Assembly: GCA_017165825.1 (NCBI GenBank)
Contig: CM029384.1
Span: forward strand, 13,789,715-13,853,714
Direction of reading: 5' to 3'
Source: Hepsetus odoe
Taxonomy: Eukaryota > Chordata > Actinopteri > Characiformes > Hepsetidae
DNA length: 64,000 nt
Below are positions 11,701-23,639 of the stretch, piece by piece; within the stretch, counting starts at the first letter, position 1; the number at the start of each line of letters is the position of its first letter. The notes below the pieces were generated by a model. The model saw only the letters and a list, made by a program, of their open reading frames with translations. It had not been told where the DNA came from and did no database searches. A program made the translations under genes and the position numbers.

Positions 11701-13450
11701 GTGGTGATGTGTGGGTCTATACAGGACTATGTGTGTGTATGGGAGAACGAAGAGGAGGGGTGAAACTCAAAGCAGATGGTTATGCTGGCACCTGCCTTGC
11801 TCTAAAATCTGTTTGGAGCTGTTTTCCACATGTATAAAACAGGCAAGGCCTCTTTGTGCCAAGACAGGGGGGAAATTTTTTTCAGGTTTAACCCTCCAAA
11901 CCCCTTTATTCCTCCATCTATGCTCAGACTAATGGGAGATCTCCATTGTATAAGATCATTCAGAGGCTGCTTTACATAGACTGAATTTTCTGCTGCTGAC
12001 CGACCAGCAATTCATATGAGGTGTAGAAGCCCCTCTGGTCCCAGTCACAAATCTGCTCCCCTGTAGAACTCAGTTTTAGGTGAGTTTTCAAGGCTGCTGT
12101 CTTTTTTCTTTCCCTTTGGTCCCACAAGTGTCTGATATTTCATTCGGGCCTTGTCCCTCCTCCCGGCTCTGTGTTCGGCCAGATGATGTAAATGTGTCTT
12201 GTGTGTTATTATTCACAAGTCTAAGAGGTAGACCTTCAATTTACTGGCCAAACACACAGCTATGATACACAATGGCCCGGAGCAGAGTAAGGCAAATCCT
12301 TCACACCACACTGGGGTTTTTCTGCATTTTCAAGGCACAATACAATATTTTGCTAATGTCAAATAGACCATGATCTAATTTTGAAAACAATGGTCTGAAA
12401 GCTTGTTTGAATAATGGTTTTATTGTTTAAGGCAAAGTGATGAAACGAAGACACCAGACTCCCTCAGAGACAGGACTATTTCTGAGGATTTGAGAGCCCG
12501 AAATGGCAACCTACTTAAAGGGGCCAAAACCCACCACAGTCTTTTTAATTTCGTATACAAAACTAAAGAATTAATATTTCATTTGTTTTGGTAAATATTA
12601 TAAGGTACACATAAAGAAGCAAAGAAAAAAAAAGTGCTGCAAGAAAAAAGGAAAAATGCCAGTCGGCATGAATGATAAAATTTTCACACTAGGAGTAATA
12701 AGTCAAAAGAAAAAATCAATTCATGTGGCTCCCAAAAATACAATGGCTCCCAGGGGAAAAAAAACAAAAAGTATTTTGTCTTTGAAGAATTAAAAAAAAA
12801 AAAAAAAAGGTCTTTATTAACATTTTCTGTATTTCTTCAAAGAGAGCCTAGGATTACTTTTACTCTTAGATTTATTGTTTATATATTTTTGGGATGCACT
12901 CGGATTACTTTTCCTTACATCTTCCAGACTAAAATCCTTTCTTTGATAATGAAACAGTAATTAACCATATGGTGGGAAAACTGGATCTTTAAGCGGTCAA
13001 ATGGTCTGTAAAAACAAGATAAATATAATGTAGTGAATATAAATCACAAACAAGTGACCTGTGCATCTGCTACATAATTCTGCTTTCTTCTGCTTATTTT
13101 TTTCTGGAGGTCATTACTGACGTTCTCATAAAACATTAAAAGCTATAAAGTTTATAGGAATAAACAGCCCAGCTTAGAGCCCAGTCTGTCCTAAATGCCC
13201 AGGTGTGTGAATGTTCTGATGTGGAAGACAGACAGACAGGCAGTCTGCTGCTTTGCCAACAGAGAACAGATAAGTAGAGTTAGGGGTGAAGAAACGTGTT
13301 TTTAACTGATTTACATTCTTAAATGACCGCATGGGCTTTGCCGACCCAGCCTAGAGTAATACCATTTCACAGCAGCAGAGGGCGATCGAGCATTCACTTC
13401 ACATCACAAGCGGCTCTTCACCTGAAAGCTCATTTTTTCTAATGATCTTT
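8753..13450. other. Intergenic DNA, no gene or transposon recognised
   Basis: Several short frames were examined, for example 9701-9922, 10697-10918, 10994-11380 and 11711-11932. None shows a known domain or convincing splice sites. The stretch around 9930-11400 is less AT-rich and free of recognisable repeats, so it is a candidate for conserved non-coding DNA upstream of nfix. That remains untested. Confidence 0.45.
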
Positions 13451-13463
13451 CAGCTTTACTGTG

Positions 13464-13569
13464 ATTGGCTGGTTGTCGACCACGCTAACAGCAGTCAGCC
13501 AATAGCGCCGAAGTCTGCAAACTATTAGCCAATCATAGCGCAGGAGACCGGACTCCAACAGCTAATTGG
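13464..13569. promoter_or_regulatory. Cluster of four CCAAT boxes (NF-Y type)
   Basis: Core CCAAT pentamers lie at 13499-13503 and 13529-13533 on + and as ATTGG at 13464-13468 and 13565-13569. Start-to-start spacing is 35, 30 and 36 bp, close to three helical turns. Three of them have extended flanks (GTGATTGGCTG, TCAGCCAATAGCG, TTAGCCAATCATAG) that fit the NF-Y consensus. Regularly spaced NF-Y sites are characteristic of active, often TATA-less promoters. No transcript on either side could be identified. Confidence 0.6.
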
Positions 13570-15049
13570 AGGAAGCGGGGAGGCAGGTGGAAACAGAAAA
13601 CACGATCCGAGCTGCTCCGCTCAGCTCATTAAACAGAGCGGAAGATAAACTGACGCCTGTCCTTGTCTGGCGGCAATTTCACTTGTTAGTCACTTCATCT
13701 AAAGTTTCTCTAAAGTTTTTAGGCACGACCTCAAAACACCTTCCATGTTTTCAATCGTAGCAGAACCGTCTTAGCAGTTTTCATTTTATTTTTCACAGAG
13801 CATCCTTAAAAACAGTTGCAGCATCACTCTAAACTTCTGCGGTTCAGTCTGATGGTCAGAGGAAACCATTTTTACAACATTTCTAACCGAAATAAAGACT
13901 GATGGGTGCAAAATGTTGCAGATTACTAGTCCATATCACCAGTCGACCATACCTGTAAAATAAACCACTGTTTCTGACTATTTCATCCACACACAACATT
14001 AAGGACTGGCTTTTATTCTTGATTCCTTGGGATTTTTTTTTTTTTTGGGGGGTTCCAGCTGATGATCTTGGCTGATGTAAGAAGTTGATGTTATGTTATG
14101 GACTTGGTTCTGGCTCTACTTGTGTTCAACTGCTGCAGACACTAAATAAATGGAAGAATCAGGGACTGAGTTTGGTCAGGCCTCAGTAAGTTATGCGAGA
14201 AAAGCTGTAAAGCAGCTGAGAAACAAAAACATCTGAGCCTTTATGTCTTCTTTGAATACCAGCAACATCGGCAGAATTGGCCGCTCATGCAGACAGTGTA
14301 GTTCATGATGTTGTAGGCCTATACCTGCAAGAAAAGGTCTTTCCCAGGTTATATTCTAAATCAATGAATAATAATAATTAGAGTAATGAGTATATATGTG
14401 GATTAGTTACAATAAACCTGGTTTCCATGTGGATTTTTTTTTTTTCTCAATAAGCAATAGCACTTGCAGAGTTTGGCAAAATGTTATATTTTATCAATGG
14501 ATTAAAAAAAGGTCTCCAGAACAAGAAAACTTTTATGATTCTGGGGAAAGTGCTTATGTTGGAATGCTCAGATAGAGGCTTAATAGACAAGAAACCATAT
14601 AAAATATAATATAATAAAATATCAAACTTGTTAAGAATACAATAAACAAAATAAGATACAGCTGGCAGTTTGCAGTGTGCCTCATTAATTTCCCTTGGTA
14701 AAACGGCAAGCTGGAAAGAGAATGTATGAATGTAAAGCATTTTAATTTCAATTATATACGAAGGCTTTATGCTGATGCTACAAACATGTTAGTAGTAACT
14801 GTAAAAATGCTTTCTCACTTATGTTGCTTTAATGTGCCTTTCGTACTTTTATTTCCAGAAAGTATATGAAAAGGCTTTGGGAATTGTATTCCTTTTATAT
14901 TCTAAAATATAAAAAAGACACAAATGTTAAAATCTATTAAAGACATCACAGACAACAACAAGAACAACATCATTATTATTATTATTGCTGTTTGTTGTTT
15001 TGTTGTTATTGTTATTATTATATTTAAATGATATTGGTATCTGTAAATA
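13570..15049. other. Unassigned DNA next to the CCAAT cluster
   Basis: A short + frame (13566-13760) directly follows the CCAAT cluster but has no recognisable similarity. T and A runs occur near 14032-14046 and 14433-14445. No exon or RNA gene is supported. Confidence 0.4.
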
Positions 15050-15054
15050 TTTGC

Positions 15055-15187
15055 TTGAAATGGTCGACATCAGATTGATTTTTCAAACCAATAGTTCATA
15101 GTAAATCTATTTTTTCTGTTTTCTGTTGGTTTGAAAAATCAATCAAATGTAAACATCTATCTGATGTTGATCATTTTCAGGAATATT
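15055..15187. repeat. Interrupted inverted repeat (fold-back element)
   Basis: A perfect 19-nt arm, GATTGATTTTTCAAACCAA at 15073-15091, is matched by its complement at 15126-15144. Outer arms (15061-15072 and 15162-15173) pair at 10 of 12 positions after a roughly 17-nt insertion in the right arm. The structure suggests a small MITE-like palindrome or a hairpin-forming RNA. No flanking target duplication is evident. Confidence 0.65.
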
Positions 15188-18100
15188 CTGTATTTAGATG
15201 ACTTATTTCCTAAAAAAAGTGGGCATTCTGTTCATTTTACTGCAATTCTAATTCACTACAAATAAGTGTTACTTTTTCAAACCCGGTACTTTTATGTCTA
15301 GATTTGATAAAAGCTCATATTTCAGAATCAGCATCAGCTGATGGAAAATAACAGATATCACACCAAAATTCCCATATGAGTTCATTCTTTGTTACATTAT
15401 GTGATGTTACTTTCATGGTGCATTTCTGACTAGCCTCAGTAACAACTAAAAATGTTTATAAAGATGTAATATATTTGTGATTCTAATCTCTTATATATGA
15501 TCTCTTAAAATCTTATGTATGATAAAGATGATGTGTAGGGCCTTTTATTTTGAATGATCAGAGTAAAATAAAAGCCTTTGAACCAATAGAGCTATTCAGA
15601 CTTTCCATGTAAACGAAGACTTTTGTTAAGACAGTAATTGGGTATAAAAAAAAGACCAGTTTACACAATTTTCCCCTTACCCCAAAGTGTAGTCGATGCA
15701 GCAGGGTTCGCTATCTACTTCCAATCCAGGATTAGGATTTCTGCTTGATTTCTCTCACATATGCAAACGTGTTGGTGTTGTTAATAGCAAGAGCTCAATC
15801 AACTGAGCTTGATGACAGGCCACCCCAGTACTGCAGGTGAGAGGGGCAGCCAGTGACATTTTTGGAGAAGACCGATAGACAAACAGACTGGCAGGCCGGC
15901 TGGCCGATAGGCAGGCAGATGAGAAATTTGCGTGAGAAAGAAAAGCAGCGAGATGGTGTGGATGAAAAACCAGGCTGGCGTCAGCAAGTGCCCTTTACTA
16001 TTTAGAGGATGCAAGCATGGCATTTGGGCATTTAGTGTGGCATGAACACACACACACACGCACCAACCCCCAACAATGATTTGCTTTATGAGGTGCCCAC
16101 TGATGCCATGGTAACCTTCTCGTCCTGGGCAAGAAACTAGCAGTGGCGTGCCAAAAAAATGCCTAGTAACTTCTCTTTTTTTTTTTTTTTTTTTTTTTGA
16201 TTAACCAACGTTGCCCAGAAACCTTTGAAACTTAATAAGTGAAACCAGTGGGTACACAAAATAGGCCAGGCCAGAGTTTTAGGGGCCGGCCGAGAGAGTG
16301 AATAAAGTCCGGTAGTTTAGTGTAGCATGTTTTAATGCACAAATTTAGCCTGCTTTTAAATGAGCCAGACAGGGCATTACTGCACAAATTCATCAGGTAA
16401 AGCATTTTACACAGAAACACATGGCAGGTAGGCCTCAGCTCATTTCATCATCCCCCATCCATGCCACAAAACTAGTGTTCCCCTTAATACTACCTTTGAC
16501 CTTAAATTTGTATGAAATATAAAGGAATAATTCTGAAATAATAATAATAATTCCAAATTTGCAGTGTTTAGCTAACTCTAAATGTATACTCTAAGCAAAG
16601 TTGACTTTGTAAATGACCAAAAAAGTTTTGATTTATAACAATAGTGGAAACGTTTTTGTTTTTGTTGTCAAGAATCACTTTTAAACAAGAACCATTTACA
16701 GTAGTTTTTGTGGAACATAGTGAAGAGCCATTTAATCAAAGGACAGTTTCTCAATTCTTTACATGTTCATGCTTCTATATAAAATCAGCAAAGACTAGTC
16801 TTCTATCTAGTACTATCGGATGAGAGTGCGAACCTATCCATAAATAATCAGATATTTTCATAATTACACACTGAAGCAACACAACTTAGAACCCCTCTCC
16901 CAGTTAAAGCAAGCAAACAATGTTATGAGCTGTCTAATTTTTACTGGTTGTATTTAAATGTTAAATTATTGATTTGAGCAGCTATGGCAAGCTAACATTA
17001 CAATCAGTACTTTAAACTTTAAAAATCTAACAGCAATATGATATAATTAAGTTTCCTTCTTTGGCCATGACCAGTAATTATTTAGGGACGATCTAAAACA
17101 GCAAAACACAAAGTAAAACATCACCTTGCCTGAATACCTGTAGTAGTTATAAGCTTCAAAAGTCTATGTTCATGTTCTCGACCAACATTTTTAGCTTGAA
17201 AATGAATCAAGGAAGTTTTTCTTGCAATTTATCACTCACAGCACCTTTGACACAGAATCACAGTTTGTGTAAATCTGCAACATGGGCTGAGCAGAATCAG
17301 CAACATCTTTGCCAAGCTGGATGTTACACTCTTAAAAACAAAATATGCCCAAATAGAGAACAAATCAGGAGACTCAGCCCTATCTTCGCCCGTGCTTACT
17401 TCCTGTTTTGGCCTCTGATCAGGTTTATTTCAGTCGTCAACAGCCAGTGAAACAAAGTGGACGTCAAAAATTAAAATATATTTATTTGCTTAAATTTAAG
17501 CAATTATCCTTGTGTGAACTTTGCTTTAATTGGAGCTACTAGGGTAATACCCCACGTGCAATATGCATGACGACATTTTTACACACTTTCTTCAAACCAT
17601 GTTGAATTGTTACATTTTCTCAAAAAGACTTGCTTTGTAATTTCGGACCTTAAATTTGTCCCAGTGTTGATAGTTTAGAAATTCAAATTGCACATTATAG
17701 CTCATTATATAGGAAAACTGTAAATAAGAGCTGCAGTGCTTGCCTCAGCCATAACTGAAAATGTGTGTGAAGTTCATTTGTTTCCTCAAAATTGTTTTAT
17801 AATAATGCAAGTAACAGCTGTGTGCATGGCTCATAAGTAGGACGTACTCCTAGACTACCAACTGGAAAACAATCTTTCTGTGTGTTTGTGTGTACATGTG
17901 TGTGTGCATGCTATAGTGGTGAGTATCCATTCTGCAGTACGTCTCCCCCGCCCGCTGATTTCCATATTACCCGGGGTCATCTAGGCATTGAGGCGCTTCC
18001 CTCTGTTAGGGTCCCTCTCTGAGGCCGTGCCAGCTCAGTGCCAGCTCTGAACACAAGCGGGGGTGTTTGTATGCGTGTGTGTTGGAGGGTGGTGGGGGAG

Positions 18101-18910
18101 CTGGGTGCACAAAGAGGTCCCGTCTAGCGCGTTTTAATTCTCTCAAATTAGGGAGCAGTGCCAAGCGCAGCTCCAGCAACAGCCTTCGCCCCATAACTAG
18201 GCTTATAATTACCTCTCATCTGACACCCAAGGTCCCACTACATCTCCCTATAGACCGCATCTCTTCACAGACCCACACAAGCTCCCGTTCACAGCTTTTT
18301 ACGGACATCCACATATGGGTTCATGAATGGACAGGGAACACCTCTCATCTCAGCAGGCCGTTTGTCTACCCTGCTTCTCCGTGTACACTTTTTCAGTTGG
18401 TTGAAACTGTACGCAGCGGCTTTCCTAATTGTTCCCAAAAAGCGTTTGTGCATTCAGCCATTTCATTAGGCATTTTCCATTTGTGTATTTTCACTTCCAT
18501 TGGCAGCCCAAGCAGTAACACTAGTAGCTGGTAAACAGCTTGGTTGCCGCCAAAAGGTCAAAGGTCAACACTGGCAGCTTATACAACATTTAATTCTGTA
18601 CTCAACAAATAGATTAACTACAATCTTAATAATTATACTGCCAAAAGTGGTTGTTTGGGTTTATGCCATAGGAAAAACACTTTTTGATCCCCCAAAGAAT
18701 TTTCCAATAGATAAAAACAAATGGTTAGATATGACAAAGATACATGAATAATTAGAAATTCATACTGATCAAAAGAGGAAAGAAGAAGGTAAGGTAGGTA
18801 AATATTTTAAATACTTGGGAGTTACACAGGAACCCTTATTAACAGAGAGATAAGATAATGTCTGTGACCATTAAACCTATGTGAACTGCTTTAGATTCTA
18901 TTTTGGACTC
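15188..18910. other. Unassigned intergenic DNA
   Basis: It contains a T22 tract (16178-16199) and a GT-rich patch (17878-17910). No exon-like frame is supported. A + frame at 18067-18534 (155 codons) has no recognisable domain. The block around 17930-18500 is somewhat richer in CpG and free of recognised repeats. Confidence 0.4.
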
Positions 18911-19110
18911 AATGGTGGTCTAGTGGTAGGATACCTGCCTATGGAACTGTAAATGTTGCGGTCACAGGTTCGAATCCCACTCTAGCGCTACCACCATTGG
19001 GATCCTGAGCAAAACCCTTAACCCTGGTTTGCTCCAGGGGGACTGTCCCTGTAATTAGGAAATGGAAGTCGCTCTGGATAAGAGCGTCTGCTAAATGCCG
19101 TAATGTAACT
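18911..19110 (+). mobile_element. tRNA-derived SINE (family B), full length
   Basis: The tRNA-like head has box A TGGTCTAGTGG at 18915-18925 and a perfect box B GGTTCGAATCC at 18967-18977. A body follows with GGGGGACTGTCCCTG, and a conserved tail reads CTCTGGATAAGAGCGTCTGC and ends near TGCCGTAATG. The tail type is shared by many fish SINEs and is thought to be taken from a LINE 3' end. It abuts LTR-like copy B. It is not a functional tRNA gene, because the cloverleaf is not complete. Confidence 0.88.
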
Positions 19111-19139
19111 AAAAATAATGGACCCAAAACAAAAGATAT

Positions 19140-19545
19140 GACTTTAGAAAATAAGATAGGCCGGCTCTTTATTTCCCCAATCTACAGCAAGTAACGGGAC
19201 CCCAACAGGTCCATGGAATTCCACACTAAGATGAGCTAGGTTCATACATTTCTACATCTTTTCCCAGTCCAGGTTGCACCCATCTTTTCTTTTCCACAGC
19301 TGTTAGACTTGTGCCACTATTACTGGATTGCCTTTACATGGTTACAATGTTTCAATGCTCTTACTGTCATTTAACCAGAAGGGTGCTTTGACTGCATTTA
19401 AATTCCTAAAAATAAGGGTAAGCAACAGCAAAACATATCCAGCAGTTTGTGTGACACCATGTGTTCTTAATATGTGTGCTTAATATCGTGCTCTTAACAT
19501 GTGTTCTTAGTATGAGCATCCTTTAAGGAAAAACTTCCACAATGG
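19140..19545 (-). mobile_element. LTR-like interspersed repeat, copy B
   Basis: This is the minus-strand counterpart of the repeat at 2490-2758. Read on the minus strand, it starts near TTAAAGGATGCTCATACTAAG, contains GGTGTCACACA and CTTAGTGTGGAATTCCATGG, and ends with TGTAGATTGGGGAAATAAAG. It is longer than copy A, carrying a central segment that A lacks. Two diverged copies and the AATAAA near the 3' end fit a solo LTR of an old retroelement. No coding remains are seen next to it. Confidence 0.55.
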
Positions 19546-19740
19546 CTCAAACTACAGCAAAAAGGCATTTTTAAAATAATAGACATCGCAATGAACCTTT
19601 ACTAGTGGAAGACTGATATTTGCCATTTTTCATTAGTTTGCATTAGTTTGTATTATTTAAAATGTGTGCCCACATTCATAATAGAAATAAAAACGTGCAT
19701 TCATATTTTATTATAAACATACACAAACACATGTCCTTCC

Positions 19741-20345
19741 ACACTGGTGATTGGAGACTCAAGCGTGAGAAACATCAGACACCCCCTTTCCGTAATTCAC
19801 AGTTTCTCAGCAGCAAAGGTAACTGACAACCCACAGCGACTACCTTGTTTCCTCAACCTGTTTAGATCTGCCAGGAATTTAGTCATTCCTAATAGATGCA
19901 ATGACATCAGGGACCAAACCTCAGAAGTACTGAAACGGGATTCTATAAATCTCTTCATGATAAGAGATTGTGGCAGGACTGAGGATGAAGAATGCCTGTC
20001 ATCTCAGCTGTTGGCTCCAGAACATCTACCCCTCCATGGACATTGTGTTTATAACTTTAACTTCTGGATTCAACCAAACTTTTTCTGGAAGGATGGAATT
20101 CACCCAAGCAGGCTTGATGCTGAAATGCTATGGAACAGCGGGTTCTACTCAGTCCTGAACATCAGATGACGTCAAGATTTCAGGAAGACCACCAATTGAT
20201 ATAACTCTTTCTACAACTGACAGGCTTTTTCTTTCTGTAAATAACTACCGCAAAACAAAGCACAGGAAGTTTAGAGGTCATACTTTGTCCCACCTGATTA
20301 ACATCAACACTGAAGCATACTTTTCAAAAATAAAAGACCAAACAC
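19741..20345 (+). mobile_element. LINE ORF1 relic with SGNH esterase-like domain
   Basis: The frame at 19747-20169 encodes a protein with IGDSSVRNIR near its start, the GDS block of SGNH hydrolases. DGIHPS near its end supplies the Asp-x-x-His block. ORF1 proteins of several fish CR1/L2-type LINEs carry such an esterase domain upstream of endonuclease/RT. The middle of the domain is shortened and the cysteine-rich part is missing, so this is a decayed copy. Sequence to about 20345 continues in a LINE-like way. The matching ORF2 may be the relic at 23640-24900, with later insertions in between. Confidence 0.65.
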
Positions 20346-21189
20346 AGGAGCCAAAGATGACACTTTTAAATGTTTTTAAATGTAATTTTAAATGTAATTA
20401 ATTTCACTGTAGAAACATATAATTTGGTATTTTTCCGTCCTTAGAGTATCTTGCCATCATTTTAAATAATAAAATGCCAATCTTATTAATAACTGATTAC
20501 TGGCCAAGAAAATATGCACCAAAAACATGCATTTTATTCAGCTTTTAAAAATCACTCATTTTTAAGCAACACATTTCAAATTCCATCCATAATTGAGAAC
20601 ATATACTAGATATACCTAGTGATCTCTTATGATTTAGGTTTAACATTCCAGTCTCATCACTGCTGCATATTCTTAATGGAATTTTAAAAAAATAAAATAG
20701 TTAACAGTCTAATTATTAAAAAACAGTATTTCAGTGCATCAACTACAGATGGACTGTCATTTCCAAAGCAAACTTAACAGTCAATGAAATGGTTGACACA
20801 TTTAATTGTAGGGCAATTTAAAAGTAGGATCACCTCTCAACAAGGTTGCACCACTAAAATAAAAAGACCTCAGATTTTAAAAATGTGCCATGGAAAAATG
20901 AAAAAGTGCAGTAACTCAAAAGAAATTCTGGAAAGCTGAAAAAATATGTAGGAGAAGTGAAGTAATAGTGTACAATCAACCTCTAAAAAGTTGCACTGAA
21001 TATAATTTATCAACTCTTCAGCCTCTGTTCTAGACCCCATTACAAATGCATTCTTTAAAAAGGTATTGGATATCATAGATTGATATATATATTTCATATT
21101 TTATATTTCATATTTCATATATTATTGAATTTTCATAGTCATAAAAGTAGCCAAAACAAACTCAACTAAGCAAAAGAGTTACCGAGTTA
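20346..21189. other. AT-rich DNA between transposon relics
   Basis: No gene is seen. It may hold decayed transposon sequence, but I cannot assign any. Confidence 0.4.
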
Positions 21190-21920
21190 CTGAGGAAACC
21201 GATCCAATGGAAAAGTCCAAAAGTATGTGAACCTCTGCTTTCAGTATGTGGTACAACCTCTTTGTGCAGCAACTAAATGTTGCAATTAAATGTTTCTGGT
21301 AACTGTTATGTCTTGCACATTAGCTTCAAACTTTTGTTATTCCTCCATGCAAAACATTTTCAACTCTAATACCTTGGTGGAATTCCTCACATGAACTGCA
21401 CACAAGTCCTTCCAAAACTTTTTTATGGGTTTAAGGTCAGGGCTTTGATTTGGCCATTGCAAACCATTAACTTAATTACCTTTAACCATTTTCTGGTAGA
21501 ATATGCTTAAGGTTGTTGTACTGCTGCACTACACCCTTCAGATTTAGTTCATGAACAGATGCCCTTACATTTTCCTTCAGAATTTGCTGGTATAATTCAG
21601 AATTTATTCTTTCATCAATGATGGCAAGCCTTCCTGGCCTAAACGCAGCAAAACAGATCCAAACCATGACCCTGCCACCACCTTATTTCCACAAATTGGA
21701 TAAGGTTCTTTTGATTGAATGCAGTAGTTTTTCTTTTTTCCAAACATAAATTAAATTATCTTTAGCAAACTGTGGAACGGCATTTGTGTTCTTTTTGGAA
21801 GAAGATGACTTACTCCTTGCAGCCCTGCAATGTTTACCATTTTTGTCCTGTGTTCTGCTTTTCTGTTCTCCTACTCTGTATGGAAATGTAATGATGTTTC
21901 GTGTCATATTCATGAATATA
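21190..21920 (-). mobile_element. Tc1/mariner-like transposon relic with transposase remains
   Basis: The minus-strand frame at 21482-21667 encodes a decayed Tc1 transposase catalytic segment. It contains MVWICFAAF, GRLAIIDERINSELYQQIL, and QQYNNLKH where active Tc1 proteins have QQDNDPKH. The second catalytic aspartate is therefore lost. Upstream on the minus strand (21683-21913), VWKKEK and NLWK followed by a stop and GGGRVMVW continue the same protein with an in-frame stop. The + strand text near 21200 (AAAAGTATGTGAACC) resembles ends of such elements. The copy is inactive. Confidence 0.8.
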
Positions 21921-22726
21921 GAAAATTATAAAGGTTTCACAAACATTTAAAGTGTATATGCCCTGAGTTGGACAAGGGACCTGTTTAGGATGTCTACTTA
22001 TAGTGCATCCTGAAGGGCCATTTCTTCACCTTATAAGCAACACACCCACCCATCCATATGATGTAAAAGAAAATGTCATTCATCAGACTAGGCCACCTTC
22101 TCCCATTACTCCATGGTTCAGTTATAATGCTTACACAGCTGTAGGCCCAAGCCTTAACATAATTAATTAATAAATTAATAATGTAATTTATGCTACGGTA
22201 TCACTTCTTTGGGACCAGACCAGATGGGCTAGCCTTTAGTCCCCATGTGCATCAAAGAGCCTTGGGCACCCATAACCCTGTTTGCAGCTCAGCGGTTGTC
22301 CTTCTTTGGACCTCTTTTGGTAGATACTAACCACTGCATACCAGGAACACCCTACAGCGTCTGCCATTTTGGATATGCTTTGATGTCTGGCCATCATAAA
22401 TTGGCCCTTTGTCAAAGTTGCTTAGTCCCTTACACTTGTCCAATGTTTCTGCTTGAAAAACTTATTCTTAGTGTTCACTTGCTGCCTAATAGACCACCGC
22501 TTTTAGAAGATTGCTTTGTAACAAAATAAGCAATGTTATTTACATCACCTGACTGACAGACTGGCAGAAATATAGGTAGAAAAAGGCCAGCCAGGCAGAC
22601 AGATGTGATAGATGTGATTCAAACTAATTAATAACTTGTTTTTCCTATTGAATGATAGTCATTATCATTTTTCTGGCAACATACTGTATGTTGTTAGTCT
22701 CTATTCAACTAACAAAGTGAAAGTGA
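21921..22726. other. Unassigned DNA between transposon relics
   Basis: A + frame at 22245-22529 has no family I can name with confidence. No gene is supported. Confidence 0.35.
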
Positions 22727-22929
22727 CTATTCTTGTCATTGTGAGTATACAGCACAGCACACAGTGAACCACAACGAAATGACACACATGCATCAGGGGG
22801 CAGCTATTGAAACTGCCCGGGGAGCAGTGACGGGGACGGTACCTTGCTCAACCAACTCGTCTGGGATTCGAACCCATGACCTTTTGATTCTGGGGCCAAC
22901 TCTTTAACCACTAGGTCACCACTGCCCCT
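22727..22929 (-). mobile_element. tRNA-derived SINE (family C), copy 1
   Basis: On the minus strand it begins GGGGCAGTGGTGACCTAGTGG (box A region), with the box B complement GGATTCGAACC at 22864-22874. A body with the AGGTACCGTCCCCGTCACTG block follows, and it ends in a tail whose + strand complement reads CTATTCTTGTCATTGTGAG. A second copy lies at 30725-30940. No clear target duplication was found. Confidence 0.82.
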
Positions 22930-23119
22930 TTATTATGGCTTATGATTATCTGAAAAATTGACCAGTCATAAACCTACATGTTTATGTACCTGATTATAAT
23001 TAAATGTACTTCTACAGAACTGACAGGCCTGATGGTGGAATGCCTCTTCTAAAAACATACATTTTCTTGAGTATCAGGATCTAGTTACCACTTGCTAGCT
23101 ATTGGGAGGCAATGATCAT

Positions 23120-23250
23120 CCATCCATCCATCCATTATCTGCCGCTTGTCCCAAACGGGGTCGCGGGGGAGTGCTGGCGTCCAACCCAGCGCACACAGGG
23201 CGAGGACAGGGGACGCACCCTGGACAGGTCGCCAGCCCATCGCAGGGAGT
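23120..23250 (-). mobile_element. 5'-truncated SINE (family A) with 9-bp target duplication
   Basis: It matches the body and (ATGG)n tail of the SINE at 2759-3003 but lacks the tRNA-like head, so it is 5'-truncated. An exact 9-bp direct repeat, AATGATCAT, flanks it at 23111-23119 and 23251-23259. The body is closer to a CpG-containing ancestral form (GGTCGCGGGGG) than the older copy, suggesting a younger insertion. Confidence 0.88.
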
Positions 23251-23639
23251 AATGATCATTAAGCTCTTAATTTTTACTTTGTAAAAAGTGGTGCAGTTAG
23301 TTGTAGCTACAGATTTTTAACTCTTTGCAATCAGATACAATAACTTTCTAAACTTTATTAGAAAGGAGAATAAAACTGGGTTTAATTTACAATGAGATAT
23401 TTAAATTAATTTGCAGCAATCCAGCTTCATTAATCAGTTAAGAGCATCATTTTGCCCCCAGTGATATAGTAGAGACTTGGTAATGCAGTTGGTAGTGCTG
23501 TAGCCTCACAGAAAGAAGATCCTGGGATTCTCAGTTAAGGCTTCACTGTGTGGATGGACTGATGACTTGCCTTGTGCACTGTGTGCTCTCGGATAGGATG
23601 CTACTCAGGATAAGAAGTTAAGATAAGGGAGAATAGAAA

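Noticed and set aside
18915..18977. Apparent tRNA gene promoter boxes A and B
   Set aside because: They form the head of a SINE with a conserved non-tRNA body. A complete cloverleaf and mature 3' end are absent.
20162..20172. Perfect CRE (TGACGTCA) as a regulatory site
   Set aside because: It lies inside the LINE ORF1 relic with no promoter context, so it is probably chance.
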